NCBI GenBank assembly: GCA_000277445.1
Contig: AJWJ01000370.1
Span: forward strand, 1 to 23,610
Direction of reading: 5' to 3'
DNA length: 23,610 nt
From: Polysphondylium violaceum
Lineage: Eukaryota > Evosea > Eumycetozoa > Dictyosteliales > Dictyosteliaceae
Shown: in pieces, positions 1-9,936 of the stretch
Layout: every line of letters begins with the position of its first letter
How positions within the stretch are numbered: the first letter of the stretch is position 1
Made by a program: the position numbers and the translations under genes
The notes under the pieces: model-generated
The model's database searches: none
The model's input: only the letters and a program-made list of their open reading frames with translations
Told to the model about the DNA's origin: nothing

Positions 1-14
1 TTACTTTATTAATT

Positions 15-17
<3 letters not shown>

Positions 18-56
<39 letters not shown>
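18..56. repeat. (AC)n dinucleotide microsatellite
   Basis: An uninterrupted AC/CA alternation of 39 bases lies near the left edge. It is a simple microsatellite, and the flanking sequence is AT-rich with no gene signal. Confidence 0.95.
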
Positions 57-61
<5 letters not shown>

Positions 62-1304
62 CACCCTGTTTAGCAGTTACGAACACGGAAATTTAAAAAC
101 ATATATACAACTGTATATATACACACATATATAAATATTTATATATTGTATCTAGTTCAATTTATAGATATCCATATTATCATCATAAAATATTTAGTTG
201 TTACATCAACTCTATTGTGACATGTTATTTTATAGAAGCTAAAGATCTTCTAAAACAATAGACAAGCACAATTATCCACCCTTTATTATAAAATTTACGA
301 CAAAAAGGCGTGTTTGACAACCAAATTATTCGATTCTGTGTGTTGATAAATTCCGTTTTTCAGGTGCTTAATATTTATTCACATTCTTATATTCTCATTC
401 ATTTCAAGAATACCATTATTCTTGTTATCACTCATTGTAAATATTTTATTCACCCCATTAATTCATTAAAATTTTAAAAAAAGAATTATTCACCCCTAAA
501 ACTATTTTGAATATTTCATATTTTTAATATTTTTATATATAAGGTAAATTATAAATCGCCTCCCAAAAAAAGAACACCACCATCACCACCATCATTATCA
601 TCATACATTCACCATCTCTCAACATCTGCTGATTCCCTTGACTAGAATTAAACTGATCAAAAAATAGATCAACACCATACCACATACACATACCATACCA
701 AGCACACACCTCCACAACGATCTCCCTCACAATCAGACAGACACTGTGGGGCTTTGTTAAAAATAGCAGTTTAGCACTCTTAAATCGATGGCAACAACAG
801 CTCAAATCAAATTCATCACCACTTTCCTTCTTTAACCAGAATATGATGCATTTTGGTTGCAATTTATTTTTACACTAATTTTTTTTTTTTTTTTGTCAAT
901 ATAAAAGGAAAGTGAAAGTCTCAAGAATTTAGAAAATAAGAAATATTTTTAATTTTCTGCACAAATATACATTGGATTGCAACTACGTTTGCACATTTCG
1001 TCGTTTTTTTTATTTTTATGCATTTTTTTTTTAAATTTAGTTTTTTTTTTTTTCAAATTTTCGTAAAGCGATTGACAGTCTTTGATAGCCAAGAAGTGCC
1101 TTGAATATTAACATTTTTACCTTATATCTACTATTCAGAAATCCTCAGATTACTGAGAATCAAACAGGGACATCTATATATGCATTAATATAAATTACTT
1201 TTTTTTTTTTTTTAATTTTCCATCGTATTTATTATTTAATATTTAATATTTAATATTTAATCTATCTATATACATTACACATATACATATACACATAAAT
1301 TATC
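57..1304. other. Upstream/intergenic region of the WDR44-like gene
   Basis: No convincing gene is seen. The stretch 575-860 is less AT-rich than its surroundings and holds CA/CCA-rich sequence (plus strand), so it may be a promoter or 5' leader. Long T runs occur near 880, 1005, 1022, 1042 and 1198. A 7-bp unit (ATTTAAT) is repeated four times in tandem at 1234-1261, about 45 bp before the start codon at 1305. A C-rich box (ATTATCCACCC) lies at 271-281. A minus-strand open frame of about 109 codons at 533-862 looks like a shadow of this region and was not called. Confidence 0.6.
1234..1261. repeat. 7-bp tandem repeat (ATTTAAT)x4
   Basis: Four perfect copies of ATTTAAT lie head to tail just upstream of the WDR44-like start codon. 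They may simply be AT-rich 5' leader sequence. Confidence 0.9.
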
Positions 1305-3549
1305 ATGGCTACTACAATTACATTGAATTCTTCGGGATCAAATCTAACGAGTAGTGGTGGAGCACAAAAACATATGCATTATGGATTTTATAAAAACAAT
1401 GAAACAACAAGCTCCAACAGTTTGTACTCGAGAGGAGATGATGACGACGATGATGATGCATTCTATGATGCCTATGAAACTAATCCTTCATGGACTCCTC
1501 CAGTTTCACCTAGTTATTTAATTAATAATGAAAGATCAAGCTCCATTCCAAAACAATTTCATTTGGATAAATTATGTCCAATAGACGATCAACCAAAATT
1601 AGAAGGTGCATCTATTCAATCATCAATAGGTTCCTCCGATGCCTCATCACCTGAATACTCTCCTTCAAATACTTCACCACCATTAAGTTCTCAACAACAA
1701 CAACAACAACAATCATCATCCGAGTTAAAATCAAATACACTACAAGTAAATAACAATAGTAATAACAATAATAATAGTAATTCAAAAAATACATTAAAAG
1801 CTAAAAGAAATTCAAGAGTAATCAGTTTAATTAAAAATAAAAAAGAAGAATTACATAATTTGTTTCATAGAGATGGTAAAGAAAAAGAACAACAAGTTCC
1901 ATCAATATCCAATACTAGTAGTAATAACAATAATTTAGCCAATCCATCAACAACAAATCAACCAATTTCTGTTGTCGCTTTAAATCAATCAAATGAAGAA
2001 AATACTATAAATGTACCAAATAGTAGTAATATTAGTGATACAACTTCATCTTGTTCAAATTTAAATAATATAAATTCCAATACCACCAATAATGAATCAG
2101 CGGGTAGTCTAAGAAAATTAATTAAAAAGAAATTAACATCAATGAATTTACTTGATGGGGAAAATAATTCATCACCACCATCAAGTCTATCATCTTCAAC
2201 AGAAATTTCAAATGTAAATAACAATAATTTAAATAGTAATAGTAATAACAATAGTTTTACAGAAAAACAAGATTCTAGAGTCACTCGTTGGTTAAAGAAT
2301 CACAATTTAAAAAAGAAAAAAGAGTTGACTAGTAAATTTGTATTGTGTTCATCGATCCAAGCACATAAAGGTTCCATTTGGGCATTGGAAGTCTGTAAAG
2401 ATGAAAATCATATTGCCACTGGTGGTTCAGATGGCGTTATTCGTATTTGGAAAATTATTAAATCAACAACTCCTGGCTTGTCCTCTTCCAATCCTATCAT
2501 GTCAAATACCAGTAGCAGTGCTTTAAGTGACACCGTTAGCAATGGTAGTTCAAATAGTAATATGAGTGGTGGTAGTAATAATCTTGGTCATGTTGAACAA
2601 CCAAAGATCCTTGAAAACACCCCAAGAGTATTATTGGAAGGTCACAATGGTCATATTTTGGAATTGAAATGGATTAATCAACAATTGTTGTTATCGTCTT
2701 CCATTGATAAAACTGTCAAGTTGTGGAATATAGAGTCTGGTGAATGTATCAAAACATTTGAGCACAATGATATTGTTGTTTCTATTAGTTTTGATTTTGT
2801 AAATAATTCCTTGTCTCACTTTTACTCTGCCACATTAGATGGTATCGTTAGAAAATGGTCCATTGACAATTCAGAATCCCCAGTCGATAGTATTGAATTG
2901 GGAGAGTTTATCACAACCATCTCACTCTCTTCAAATCCATATTATCTCATTGTATCAACACATCTTGGTAATCTTGTCTTTTTCAATCCAACAAATTTAG
3001 AACTCTTACACAAATTTAATGTTAGTCAAAATCATCATAATATTAAAAGAGGTAAAGGTCCAAAAATATTAGGTATGAGCGTAGTCTCGAGTTCTTTAAA
3101 TTCAAATTGTGAATATGTATGTATTATTATTTATTTATTAATAATTTGTATATTTGTTCTAATTATTAAATTTAAAAATTAAATAGTTACTTGTCAGTTC
3201 AAATGATAGTTTTGTTCGTCAATTTAGTTTAAAGGATTTCAAAAGAATATGTAAATATACTGGTATGATGTTGGAAAATTATCAAGTTAAGCCTATTGTA
3301 TCACCTGATAAAAAATCGGTCATAATGGGTAGTGAAGATAATAATATCTATATTTATGATAATTACTCTGAACAACAACCAACCGACGAAATCAGAGGAA
3401 GTGCTGGTAACAAAATAATCGTTGAAAATTACGAATACTTTACTGCTTCTCACAAACCAATTACCAATAATGTCTTTGTCACAATCAATAGTATGAATTA
3501 TTTGATCTCTACTGATAGCCTTGGACAAATTATGATATTTAATAAATAA
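1305..3549 (+). CDS. WD40-repeat protein of the WDR44 type
   Basis: Two exons, 1305-3116 and 3187-3549, are joined in phase 0 across a 70-nt intron (GTATGT..AATAG), giving about 724 residues. Residues 1-340 are low complexity, rich in Asn, Ser and Gln, with an acidic Asp run near residue 45 and basic patches. A WD40 propeller follows from about residue 348: AHKGSIWAL, IATGGSDGVIRIWKI, then LEGHNGHILELKW..KLWNI, then FEHNDIVVSISFD..KWSI. After these come a strand set with RGKGPKILGM, then VSSNDSFVRQFSL and GSEDNNIYIYD. The order of these blades and the RGK-GPKI-G segment match WDR44-family proteins, which in animals bind Rab11 and act in endosomal recycling. That role here is inference from family. 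A long Ser/Asn loop is inserted after the first repeat (about residues 388-438). Exon 2 supplies the last blades; without splicing the frame would end in hydrophobic intron translation at 3182. Confidence 0.85.
3117..3186 (+). other. Intron of the WDR44-like gene
   Basis: The donor GTATGT follows the Tyr codon ending at 3116, and the acceptor ..AAATAG ends at 3186. The joined frame reads CEYLLVSSNDSFVRQF, a normal WD40 blade, which supports the join. The intron is 70 nt and very AT-rich, as is usual in dictyostelids. Confidence 0.85.
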
Positions 3550-3931
3550 ACTTTACATTTATTATATATTTTGTTAATATATATACAATTAAAATAATCA
3601 ACTCCATATATTTTTTGTTTTTTCAAACTTTAATGATTGAAATATTTTTTATTATTTACAAATACGGATACAAATTGAAAGTAGGGCTTGAATAGAACCG
3701 ATAATCTAGCATCTGCCATAATCTTAGCATGGAATCCATTTTTTAAACCCAAAAAGAGACTACGGTTTATATATCAAAAAATGATTTGATTGTAATATTT
3801 GATTATATAATAAAAAAAATTACATTGAAATATTTAAGTTGGTTGAGCTTAAGCTAAAGACAATCAGGTTTGATTTTTTATTTAAATTATTTTATATTTT
3901 TTTAAGGATCTTTTTAAAAGATTCTCCCACT
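3550..3931. other. Convergent intergenic region, 3' ends of two genes
   Basis: This is the AT-rich spacer between the WDR44-like gene (+) and the FNIP gene (-), so it should hold both 3' UTRs. Nothing gene-like is seen. A short perfect palindrome (ATCTTTTTAAAAGAT) lies just before the FNIP stop, near 3908-3922. The patch 3660-3770 is slightly richer in G and C, without a recognised RNA fold. Confidence 0.5.
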
Positions 3932-5530
3932 TTATTCTCTCAAATAAAATAGTTTTAAATGACAGACCTCTTTATATAGTTGTTGGTTAATACAATGATA
4001 GTAGAAATCACCCCTTTTAACTATTTTAATATTTGTAGTCGAGAAAAGTTTTTCAAAAGTTCCTTTTGCATTACTTAAAATTTGGATTGTGGACAATGTT
4101 GTTACATTTTTGAACAAATGAAACGGAAATGTTTTAAAATCCATGTTCCTTACTTTTAACTTTGTGACACTATTTGGTATTACGATGTCTGAATATACTT
4201 GATTCTGATTTTCAAACGATAGACTCGTGATACTATTTGGTAATTCTATTGACACTTTTGGACCTTTTAGTGATAGCTTTTTAACACTCGATGGAATAAC
4301 ATGAGCTTGAATTGGCTTGGCGTATGTCAATGTGAGTTTGGTTACACTAGATGGTATTAAACCAGGATACAAGTCTTGATCGGAGTGAAATGCTAATTTG
4401 GTAATGTTATTTGAAAAATATCCATTTGGAACTACTTTGGCAAATTTCGATACGATTTCGAGATGAGTCACAGAGGTTGGGATGATTGGCAACTCTTTTA
4501 TTTCATTTAAAAATTTAAGATAAACTTTGGTGGCTGTTGGTGGGATATAGGGTACTTCAAAATTTTCAAAATAATTGATATTTGAATAGCTCAATATACC
4601 AGATGGACAATTGTCTTGATTAAGTATGGAGTTTGGACAACTGTCAAGTAATAGTGTTTTCAAATTGGGTGGAAACGAGATTTTCGAGGACTGAGAGTCA
4701 AAGAGTATGTAATTATATTTTAGATAAGTGAGACTCTTTGGAAATATGTAATCACTTAGATGGGTTATGGATTTCATATTTAAACGAACTAACCCATCAG
4801 GTATAATCTTTGGGTTATGAGAAAGACATGTAAGAGACTTTGGTAAGTTTCCGGTACAATCAAGATCATCAAGAATGTTTAAATTAAAAGACAATAGATT
4901 CGGGGGCAAGAGATCAAAATCTACCTTTTCTCCATTTGAATAAGTGTTTGAGAAAAAGTATAAAGAGGTCAATGAGCGTGGCAAGTTTTCAAATTTAAAG
5001 ATTTGTTCACCCTGTTTATCAATAACCAAAGTTTTAACACCTTCTGGAATTACGCCCAACTCTATGTTACTCGTACCCAGAAACAATGATGTCACTGATC
5101 TAGGTATATCATCTTTGGTGAGTGGTTTTAATCTTGTATTACTATAATACTGTATAGATAGGGGTAATTCTTTTCCTATTATTTTAGAATCACTATCACT
5201 TTCTGAAATAGAAATACCGAATAATATTGGTGTGGCAGGTGATTGTTGTTGTTGTAATAGATGTAAATGATTTTTATAAAAGGAAGCAGATACAATAACA
5301 TGTGTGATCAAGTAATTATGTTTATGTGAAGTGTATATACATAAATGATCTAGATCACGTATATGATAAACTACAGGTACATGATAATGGTTTAACAATG
5401 ACAAGTATTCATATTTTTTATCTAAAACAGTGATATTCTTTATAATAACATATTGAGTGTATGATAAAGGGGCGATTTTTTTCCGCAAGTATTTATTTCT
5501 CCAAATTGAAAAGAATAAATCATCAATCAT
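3932..5530 (-). CDS. FNIP-repeat protein (no SAP domain)
   Basis: A single open frame of 532 residues. The N-terminus (about 1-50, IDDLFFSIWRNKYLRKKI) has the F-box-like look common at the start of dictyostelid FNIP proteins. A segment of about 80 residues with YHIRDLDHLCIYTSHKH and HLHLLQQQQ follows. From about residue 135 there are at least a dozen FNIP-type units of the form [IL]P-x-S-[VL]-[TK]-x-L, such as IPRSVTSL, IPEGVKTL, LPRSLTSL, IPSSVTKL and LPNSITSL. FNIP units form leucine-rich-repeat-like solenoids; most family members have no assigned molecular role. The protein is clearly paralogous to residues about 127-685 of the gene at 18948-21005 but lacks its SAP domain. I chose the ATG at 5530 because the F-box-like segment begins there and I see no coding extension upstream. 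Confidence 0.85.
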   Translation of the reverse strand: MIDDLFFSIWRNKYLRKKIAPLSYTQYVIIKNITVLDKKYEYLSLLNHYHVPVVYHIRDLDHLCIYTSHKHNYLITHVIVSASFYKNHLHLLQQQQSPATPILFGISISESDSDSKIIGKELPLSIQYYSNTRLKPLTKDDIPRSVTSLFLGTSNIELGVIPEGVKTLVIDKQGEQIFKFENLPRSLTSLYFFSNTYSNGEKVDFDLLPPNLLSFNLNILDDLDCTGNLPKSLTCLSHNPKIIPDGLVRLNMKSITHLSDYIFPKSLTYLKYNYILFDSQSSKISFPPNLKTLLLDSCPNSILNQDNCPSGILSYSNINYFENFEVPYIPPTATKVYLKFLNEIKELPIIPTSVTHLEIVSKFAKVVPNGYFSNNITKLAFHSDQDLYPGLIPSSVTKLTLTYAKPIQAHVIPSSVKKLSLKGPKVSIELPNSITSLSFENQNQVYSDIVIPNSVTKLKVRNMDFKTFPFHLFKNVTTLSTIQILSNAKGTFEKLFSTTNIKIVKRGDFYYHCINQQLYKEVCHLKLFYLRE

Positions 5531-5797
5531 AGTTTAGTAGGTTATGACGAAGAAATGGGTTCATGAAATTTTATCAATTAAGTTTTTTTTTTTTTTTTGA
5601 TATTTTCATGTAAGATAATAAAAATAATAAAAGTAATTGACCAGTATTGGTTTTAAAGTAATTATTTATCTTTGATAAAAGAATGAAAAAAATTTATTAT
5701 AAAAAAAAAAAAAAAGGATATTTACAAATATATAAAAAGAGACAGAGTCGAAAGTCTCTTAATATTTTAAAAAAATAGAGAGTTGAAAACCAAAAAA

Positions 5798-7447
5798 CTA
5801 ATAGGGCAAATATATTAAATCAGTTTCTGGTTCCAATTTCATCCATAATTTTGAGTGGGCTGAAAGTTTACGTTTCTTTTCATTCTTATTTTTGGCGAGA
5901 TTATTATTGTTGTTATTATTAATACTATTTGAAATATGTACATTTTTAATATAGTTTCCAATAGTTGGATTATTGAAAACTTCATCAAAACTTTTAATAC
6001 CAGTTGAGAGTAATTGGTTTGAGAGCTGCTCAACTTTTTGTAAGAGTTGAGGATCAATTTCTTGTTGTTGAGATGATTGTGGTTGGGGTTGATGTTCTTT
6101 GGCTTTAAGATGATATTCTTTGTTTCCAAAGTGATAGACGATTGGTTTACGATTATGATTACTATGGTTATTGTCATTGTTGTTGGTATCAACCATTTTA
6201 GGTGGTTTAATTTCCAAATTGAAATGAATCGGAGAACAAGGTAAATTAATGGGAGGTGGTAATTTATAACGTTTTTCTTGGGGAGAAATCTTTTCTGGAA
6301 GAGGGCTTTTACAGGCCTTTAAGATTTGATTTAAATCAAAAATATCAGTAAAACCTCTTTGTCTGAAATCATAATGAGCACCTTGAGGTTGGGGACCAAC
6401 GACGATTGTGGCACCCAATTGCATACCATCACCTTTAAAGTTGTGTGGCAAACCTATATCTTTGGCTCTCTTTCTATAGACTGTTAATCTAGGATCAGTA
6501 AATCCAACAGCACTATCCCAAAATCCCATTCTCTTTAAACAAAGGGATCTATGAACGGCTCTATTTCTATCGAGATAAATGGTGCCTTGGAAAAATTGGC
6601 CATGAATAAATTCTGCCAAACCAGTTGGATCAAAACCAATACCGATCAATTGAATACCAAGTTGATCAAATTTAGGTTTTAGAGAAGATAAATCCAAGGC
6701 TTGAAGTCTACAAACCAAACAACCAAATCTACGAAAGACTGCAATTACACATCTCTTTTTTGCCCATAGATCAGTCAAGAGACATTCATTTCCATCCAAA
6801 TCTTCGACAACAATACCCTTGAGAACAATATCTATTGGAATGTCTGCATTTTCAATTTCAGCGCTACCCAGAGAAAATGAAATTGGTCCCAAAATAGATG
6901 AAAGAGATGGTAGAGGAGAGTCTGCAGAAGAGAGTGTCAAATACATTGGTGATGAGGATGGTGATGGAGCTGGTGTGTTTACAGTTGATGTTGGAGTTGA
7001 TGAAATAATTGATGAAGTTGATGAAGTTGGGGAGGTATATACACTACTGTCATCATCTTCCATTGGATGTTGTTTATAATATTTTTCTTCACTAGATTCC
7101 ATTTCAGGTGATGATAATTTGTTGTTGTTGTTTACTTCAGATATAATTGATTCATTTGGTGGGGTTGATTCAGTACTATTTGGCTCACCTTGTTGACATG
7201 GTTGAAGTTGATCTTGTTCATGATATTGCCCATGATGTTGTTGTTGTTGTTGTTGTTGACATGGTTCAACTTGATGAACACCAATTGATTTTTCATTTTT
7301 CTCAAAAGTTGGTTTTTTATTTTTGGATTCTATTGTGTTTGTTTTTGTTGTTGTTGGGGTTTGAGTTTGGGTTTGAGTTGTTGTTGGAATTGATTCTTTC
7401 TTTTGTTTTTTATGCTTAAATATTTTATTCTTAATAGGATTCAACAT
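5798..7447 (-). CDS. PRXL2/FAM213-type thioredoxin-fold protein with long low-complexity flanks
   Basis: A single open frame of 549 residues. Residues 1-200 are low complexity: a basic start, Thr/Gln runs, a poly-Gln tract near residue 65, then Ser/Thr/Pro. About residues 205-375 form an AhpC/TSA-like thioredoxin fold. FRRFGCLVC gives a CxxC-type redox pair at about Cys243 and Cys246, followed by DLSSLKPKFDQLGIQLIGIG, GTIYLDRNRAVHRSL and LGATIVVGPQPQGAHYDFRQRGF. This is the pattern of peroxiredoxin-like 2 / prostamide-prostaglandin F synthase proteins, usually only about 200-230 residues long. Residues 376-549 are again low complexity, with His/Asn runs and a short conserved-looking end (LWMKLEPETDLIYLPY). 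The redox role is a family inference and the substrate is unknown. The start is the first ATG of the frame; no upstream exon is evident. Confidence 0.8.
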   Translation of the reverse strand: MLNPIKNKIFKHKKQKKESIPTTTQTQTQTPTTTKTNTIESKNKKPTFEKNEKSIGVHQVEPCQQQQQQQHHGQYHEQDQLQPCQQGEPNSTESTPPNESIISEVNNNNKLSSPEMESSEEKYYKQHPMEDDDSSVYTSPTSSTSSIISSTPTSTVNTPAPSPSSSPMYLTLSSADSPLPSLSSILGPISFSLGSAEIENADIPIDIVLKGIVVEDLDGNECLLTDLWAKKRCVIAVFRRFGCLVCRLQALDLSSLKPKFDQLGIQLIGIGFDPTGLAEFIHGQFFQGTIYLDRNRAVHRSLCLKRMGFWDSAVGFTDPRLTVYRKRAKDIGLPHNFKGDGMQLGATIVVGPQPQGAHYDFRQRGFTDIFDLNQILKACKSPLPEKISPQEKRYKLPPPINLPCSPIHFNLEIKPPKMVDTNNNDNNHSNHNRKPIVYHFGNKEYHLKAKEHQPQPQSSQQQEIDPQLLQKVEQLSNQLLSTGIKSFDEVFNNPTIGNYIKNVHISNSINNNNNNNLAKNKNEKKRKLSAHSKLWMKLEPETDLIYLPY

Positions 7448-7713
7448 ATCTTGATCCTCTTCTATATGATAAAAACAATATGATATGATAAGGAAAACAT
7501 TAAATTGATAAATAATTTTGGATTAGTATGTTGATAATTAATCAATTGTTTAATATAATATATAGAATATGGGTATATGTCTCTCATATCCAAGCCAATA
7601 AAGGCATTATAGATTAGATCAAATCATGTCTAAAAGACGAGATTATTGAGCTAAGATATGAGTGGGTGGAATTAAAAATCAAAAAAAAAAAAAAAACAAT
7701 ATATATAATAAAT

Positions 7714-8151
7714 TTAAATACCATTTGTTTGTTGATTAGAATATTCATCTCTTATAGACTCTTCATCTTTTATATATATCACGTTATCATCACTATCACT
7801 ATCATCACTACTATTGCTATTATACACATTTTCTATCACTTGCTTAATTCTACGATAGTTATTATCACCATGGTTGTTGAATTGAACATTATGTGAAGAT
7901 TGGTAGTATTTATAATCATCATAATCATCATCATCATCATAGTCGTCATCTGAACTATCGATGATTTTTTCAATATCTTTTACTCTACTATTACTATTCT
8001 TTTGTTGACTCTTTGCAGATATGATATCTCTGTTGTTTTTCTTTTCATTATGTTGTTGCTTTTCTTGTTGTTTCTCTTGTGTAGTTTGATAACGTGATTT
8101 TGTTATTGATGAAGAGTCTCTAAAAATGTATATCAATCCACGGTCATTCAT
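7714..8151 (-). CDS. Small acidic low-complexity protein, unknown
   Basis: An open frame of 145 residues with no recognised domain. Residues about 23-60 are Gln/Lys/Asn-rich. Two acidic Ser/Asp/Tyr blocks follow (near DSSDDDYDDDDDYDDY and SSDDSDSDD), resembling CK2-type acidic tracts. Composition and the Asp/Ser codon run look like genuine dictyostelid low-complexity coding, but no homology supports it. The first residues (MNDRGLIYIF) could instead be the 3' end of an intron, because ATTTTTAG precedes the Arg-Asp-Ser-Ser segment. The last codons contain GGTATTT, which could be a splice donor. The true ends are therefore uncertain. Confidence 0.45.
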   Translation of the reverse strand: MNDRGLIYIFRDSSSITKSRYQTTQEKQQEKQQHNEKKNNRDIISAKSQQKNSNSRVKDIEKIIDSSDDDYDDDDDYDDYKYYQSSHNVQFNNHGDNNYRRIKQVIENVYNSNSSDDSDSDDNVIYIKDEESIRDEYSNQQTNGI

Positions 8152-9396
8152 GAGAGATTATTTATGCGATAAGAAAGTGATACATATATATCACACAAAA
8201 AAACATAATGCGTAAATAAAGTAATAATAATAATAATAATGATGTACTAAAACAACAAAATATTATTAATTAATAAACAAATGTGCACAAAACGGGAAAC
8301 TTTAAAAAAAAAATATTATAATTGTGTGAGAGTGAGTGTGGTACAGTATAAATAAATAAAATTATATGTTTGTGCGTATGTGTAATAAAAAGATAAAATG
8401 GTTTTAATTGGCAGTTGATTTTAAAACAAAGTATAAAAAGATTGGTGTGGTTGGTGTTTTATTTATTATATCTGTATATCTTTTATGTTTGTATATTTGT
8501 GTGTGTATGTGTTGCAAATGTGTAATTATACGATATATGGTATTAAAATGATATGCAAAAGTTGTGGTGTGTGGGTACGTTATAAAAGTGCGAAATGTGT
8601 GTCTATTATTTTTTTTTTCATTTTTTTATCAAAATGGTGTTTTTTTTTTTTTCATTTTTTTTTCATTCAAAAAAGGCACAAATGTCTCTTAAATTTCCAA
8701 AGAAAATATGTATTGTGCTTGAATAAACATTTTTTGGATGGTAAAAAAAATCTATTTCTTCAAAAAGATAATCTAATAGAAAAAAAAAATACTGGGTGGA
8801 TACTTTCCCACCGTCGCATACCTTTATGTCATAAAGATTTGTATTTAATCTCTATGTTCAACATAAACATTGAAAACAACAAAAATTACAAAATGTTGAA
8901 GAACAAAATTCTCTTTTATACATATATGGTAATATATTTTAATAAATGGGGAATGTAATATGATTGGCGGGTGGATAATATTAAACATTTTTAAATCGGT
9001 GCCCAAAATATATAGCGATGGTGTTGTATTACTTCTAATACTCCTCCTACTATTATTATGTAGGCACATATGTTCTTTTTTTCACCTCTCTTTGCCATAT
9101 TTCCATATATGTATCTATAATTGAATGTTTGAGTGAAAAATGACACAATAAACAAAATGGGGCACACAAATAGAATTTCCTTTTTTTTTTTTTTTTACCT
9201 TGGTCTGCAGAAAACGAAAAAGTGACTTTTGAAAGTGAATATGTAAATAGTGCAAGACTAGAGAACAAAATAATAAAAAATGAAAGGGTATGAGTTTTGA
9301 CAAATACTGAAATAAATTCGAATACAATGGAACTTTTTGACAAAATAAATAGCAAGCAACAAATAATTACTCTGAGTGTAAATAATAGTAAAGCTA
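8152..9396. other. Long intergenic region, no gene seen
   Basis: About 1.2 kb lies between two minus-strand genes and should include the promoter of the 7714-8151 gene and the 3' end of the 9397-9936 gene. GT-rich stretches occur on the plus strand (about 8326-8400 and 8444-8590), with T runs near 8610-8670 and 9181-9196. Two TATCCACCC boxes lie on the minus strand at 8794-8802 and 8969-8978. A plus-strand open frame at 8485-8958 is Phe/Lys/Cys-rich and shows no protein-like pattern; I read it as non-coding. Confidence 0.55.
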
Positions 9397-9936
9397 TCAT
9401 TTACAAGCAAGAGATGTTGTTTTGTTGACTATGGTGAGAAGACAAACAAATTGATAGGATAGGATAGGATAGGATATGAATACTATACCTTGATCTAATG
9501 TATATACATTGAAATTTAATAGATGATCATTATTCAATTCATTCAATTGATTTTGATTGAGATTCTCAACTTTTATGAAAGTGTTGTAGTTGAGAGTAAT
9601 GGAGTTCAAATTTGGAAACTGTGTTTTTACTTTTTGTGGTAGTGTTATCGATATTGATGTGGGGGTAGAATTTGTAAAATTAGGTGTTATTGGGTTGGTG
9701 TATAAAATTTGGAAATTATCAGTTTCTATTTCCTGTTGTTGATGTGGTGTTTCTCTTTTCTCTGTTGATAAATCACTACTATATTTATTATTTTTATTAT
9801 TATTACTACTGTTGTTATTGATGCTATTGTTGCTATTGTTATTATAACTACTATTACTATTACTATTATTATTGCTATTGTCTACTCTTTTTGATTTATC
9901 ATCGAAATTAAAAAAATAGATGGCAGTAGCATTCAT
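9397..9936 (-). CDS. Asn-rich protein, unknown, probably two exons
   Basis: The start chosen is the ATG at 9936 because it sits in an AAAATG context typical of dictyostelid starts and begins a protein-like segment (MNATAIYFFNFDDKSKRVD). A long Asn/Ser run follows, then a more ordinary region (FQILYTNPITPNF, FPNLNSITLNYNTF, LNELNNDHLLNFNVYTLDQ). A likely intron lies at 9488-9429 (GTATAG..CCATAG, 60 nt) and holds four tandem AGGAT units. Splicing gives exons 9936-9489 and 9428-9397 and about 159 residues ending VNKTTSLACK. The intron length is a multiple of three and has no stop, so retention would give 179 residues. The frame stays open upstream to an ATG at 10263, which would add a hydrophobic leader. 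No family recognised. Confidence 0.5.
   Translation of the reverse strand: MNATAIYFFNFDDKSKRVDNSNNNSNSNSSYNNNSNNSINNNSSNNNKNNKYSSDLSTEKRETPHQQQEIETDNFQILYTNPITPNFTNSTPTSISITLPQKVKTQFPNLNSITLNYNTFIKVENLNQNQLNELNNDHLLNFNVYTLDQGIVFISYPILSYQFVCLLTIVNKTTSLACK
9456..9475. repeat. AGGAT x4 tandem repeat
   Basis: Four perfect 5-bp units lie inside the putative intron 9488-9429 of the Asn-rich gene. Copy-number change here would alter intron length. Confidence 0.85.

Noticed and set aside
533-862. Minus-strand open frame of 109 codons upstream of the WDR44-like gene
   Set aside because: Its Met/Val/Cys-rich translation comes from CA/CAT-rich sequence on the other strand. It starts from a non-ATG codon, has no domain pattern, and fits a 5' leader/promoter shadow.
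7220-7260. Triplet-repeat tract as an independent repeat element
   Set aside because: It is the in-frame poly-Gln run of the PRXL2-like protein and needs no separate explanation.
8485-8958. Plus-strand open frame of 157 codons
   Set aside because: The composition is Phe/Lys/Asn/Cys-driven by T and A runs, there is no domain or helical pattern, and it lies in GT-rich spacer.
9056-9327. Minus-strand hydrophobic open frames with a splice-like ACCAAG mini-exon (TTCTGCAG before, GTAAAA after)
   Set aside because: A 6-nt exon would be needed and no frame-consistent partner exon was found; the rest is AT-rich spacer.
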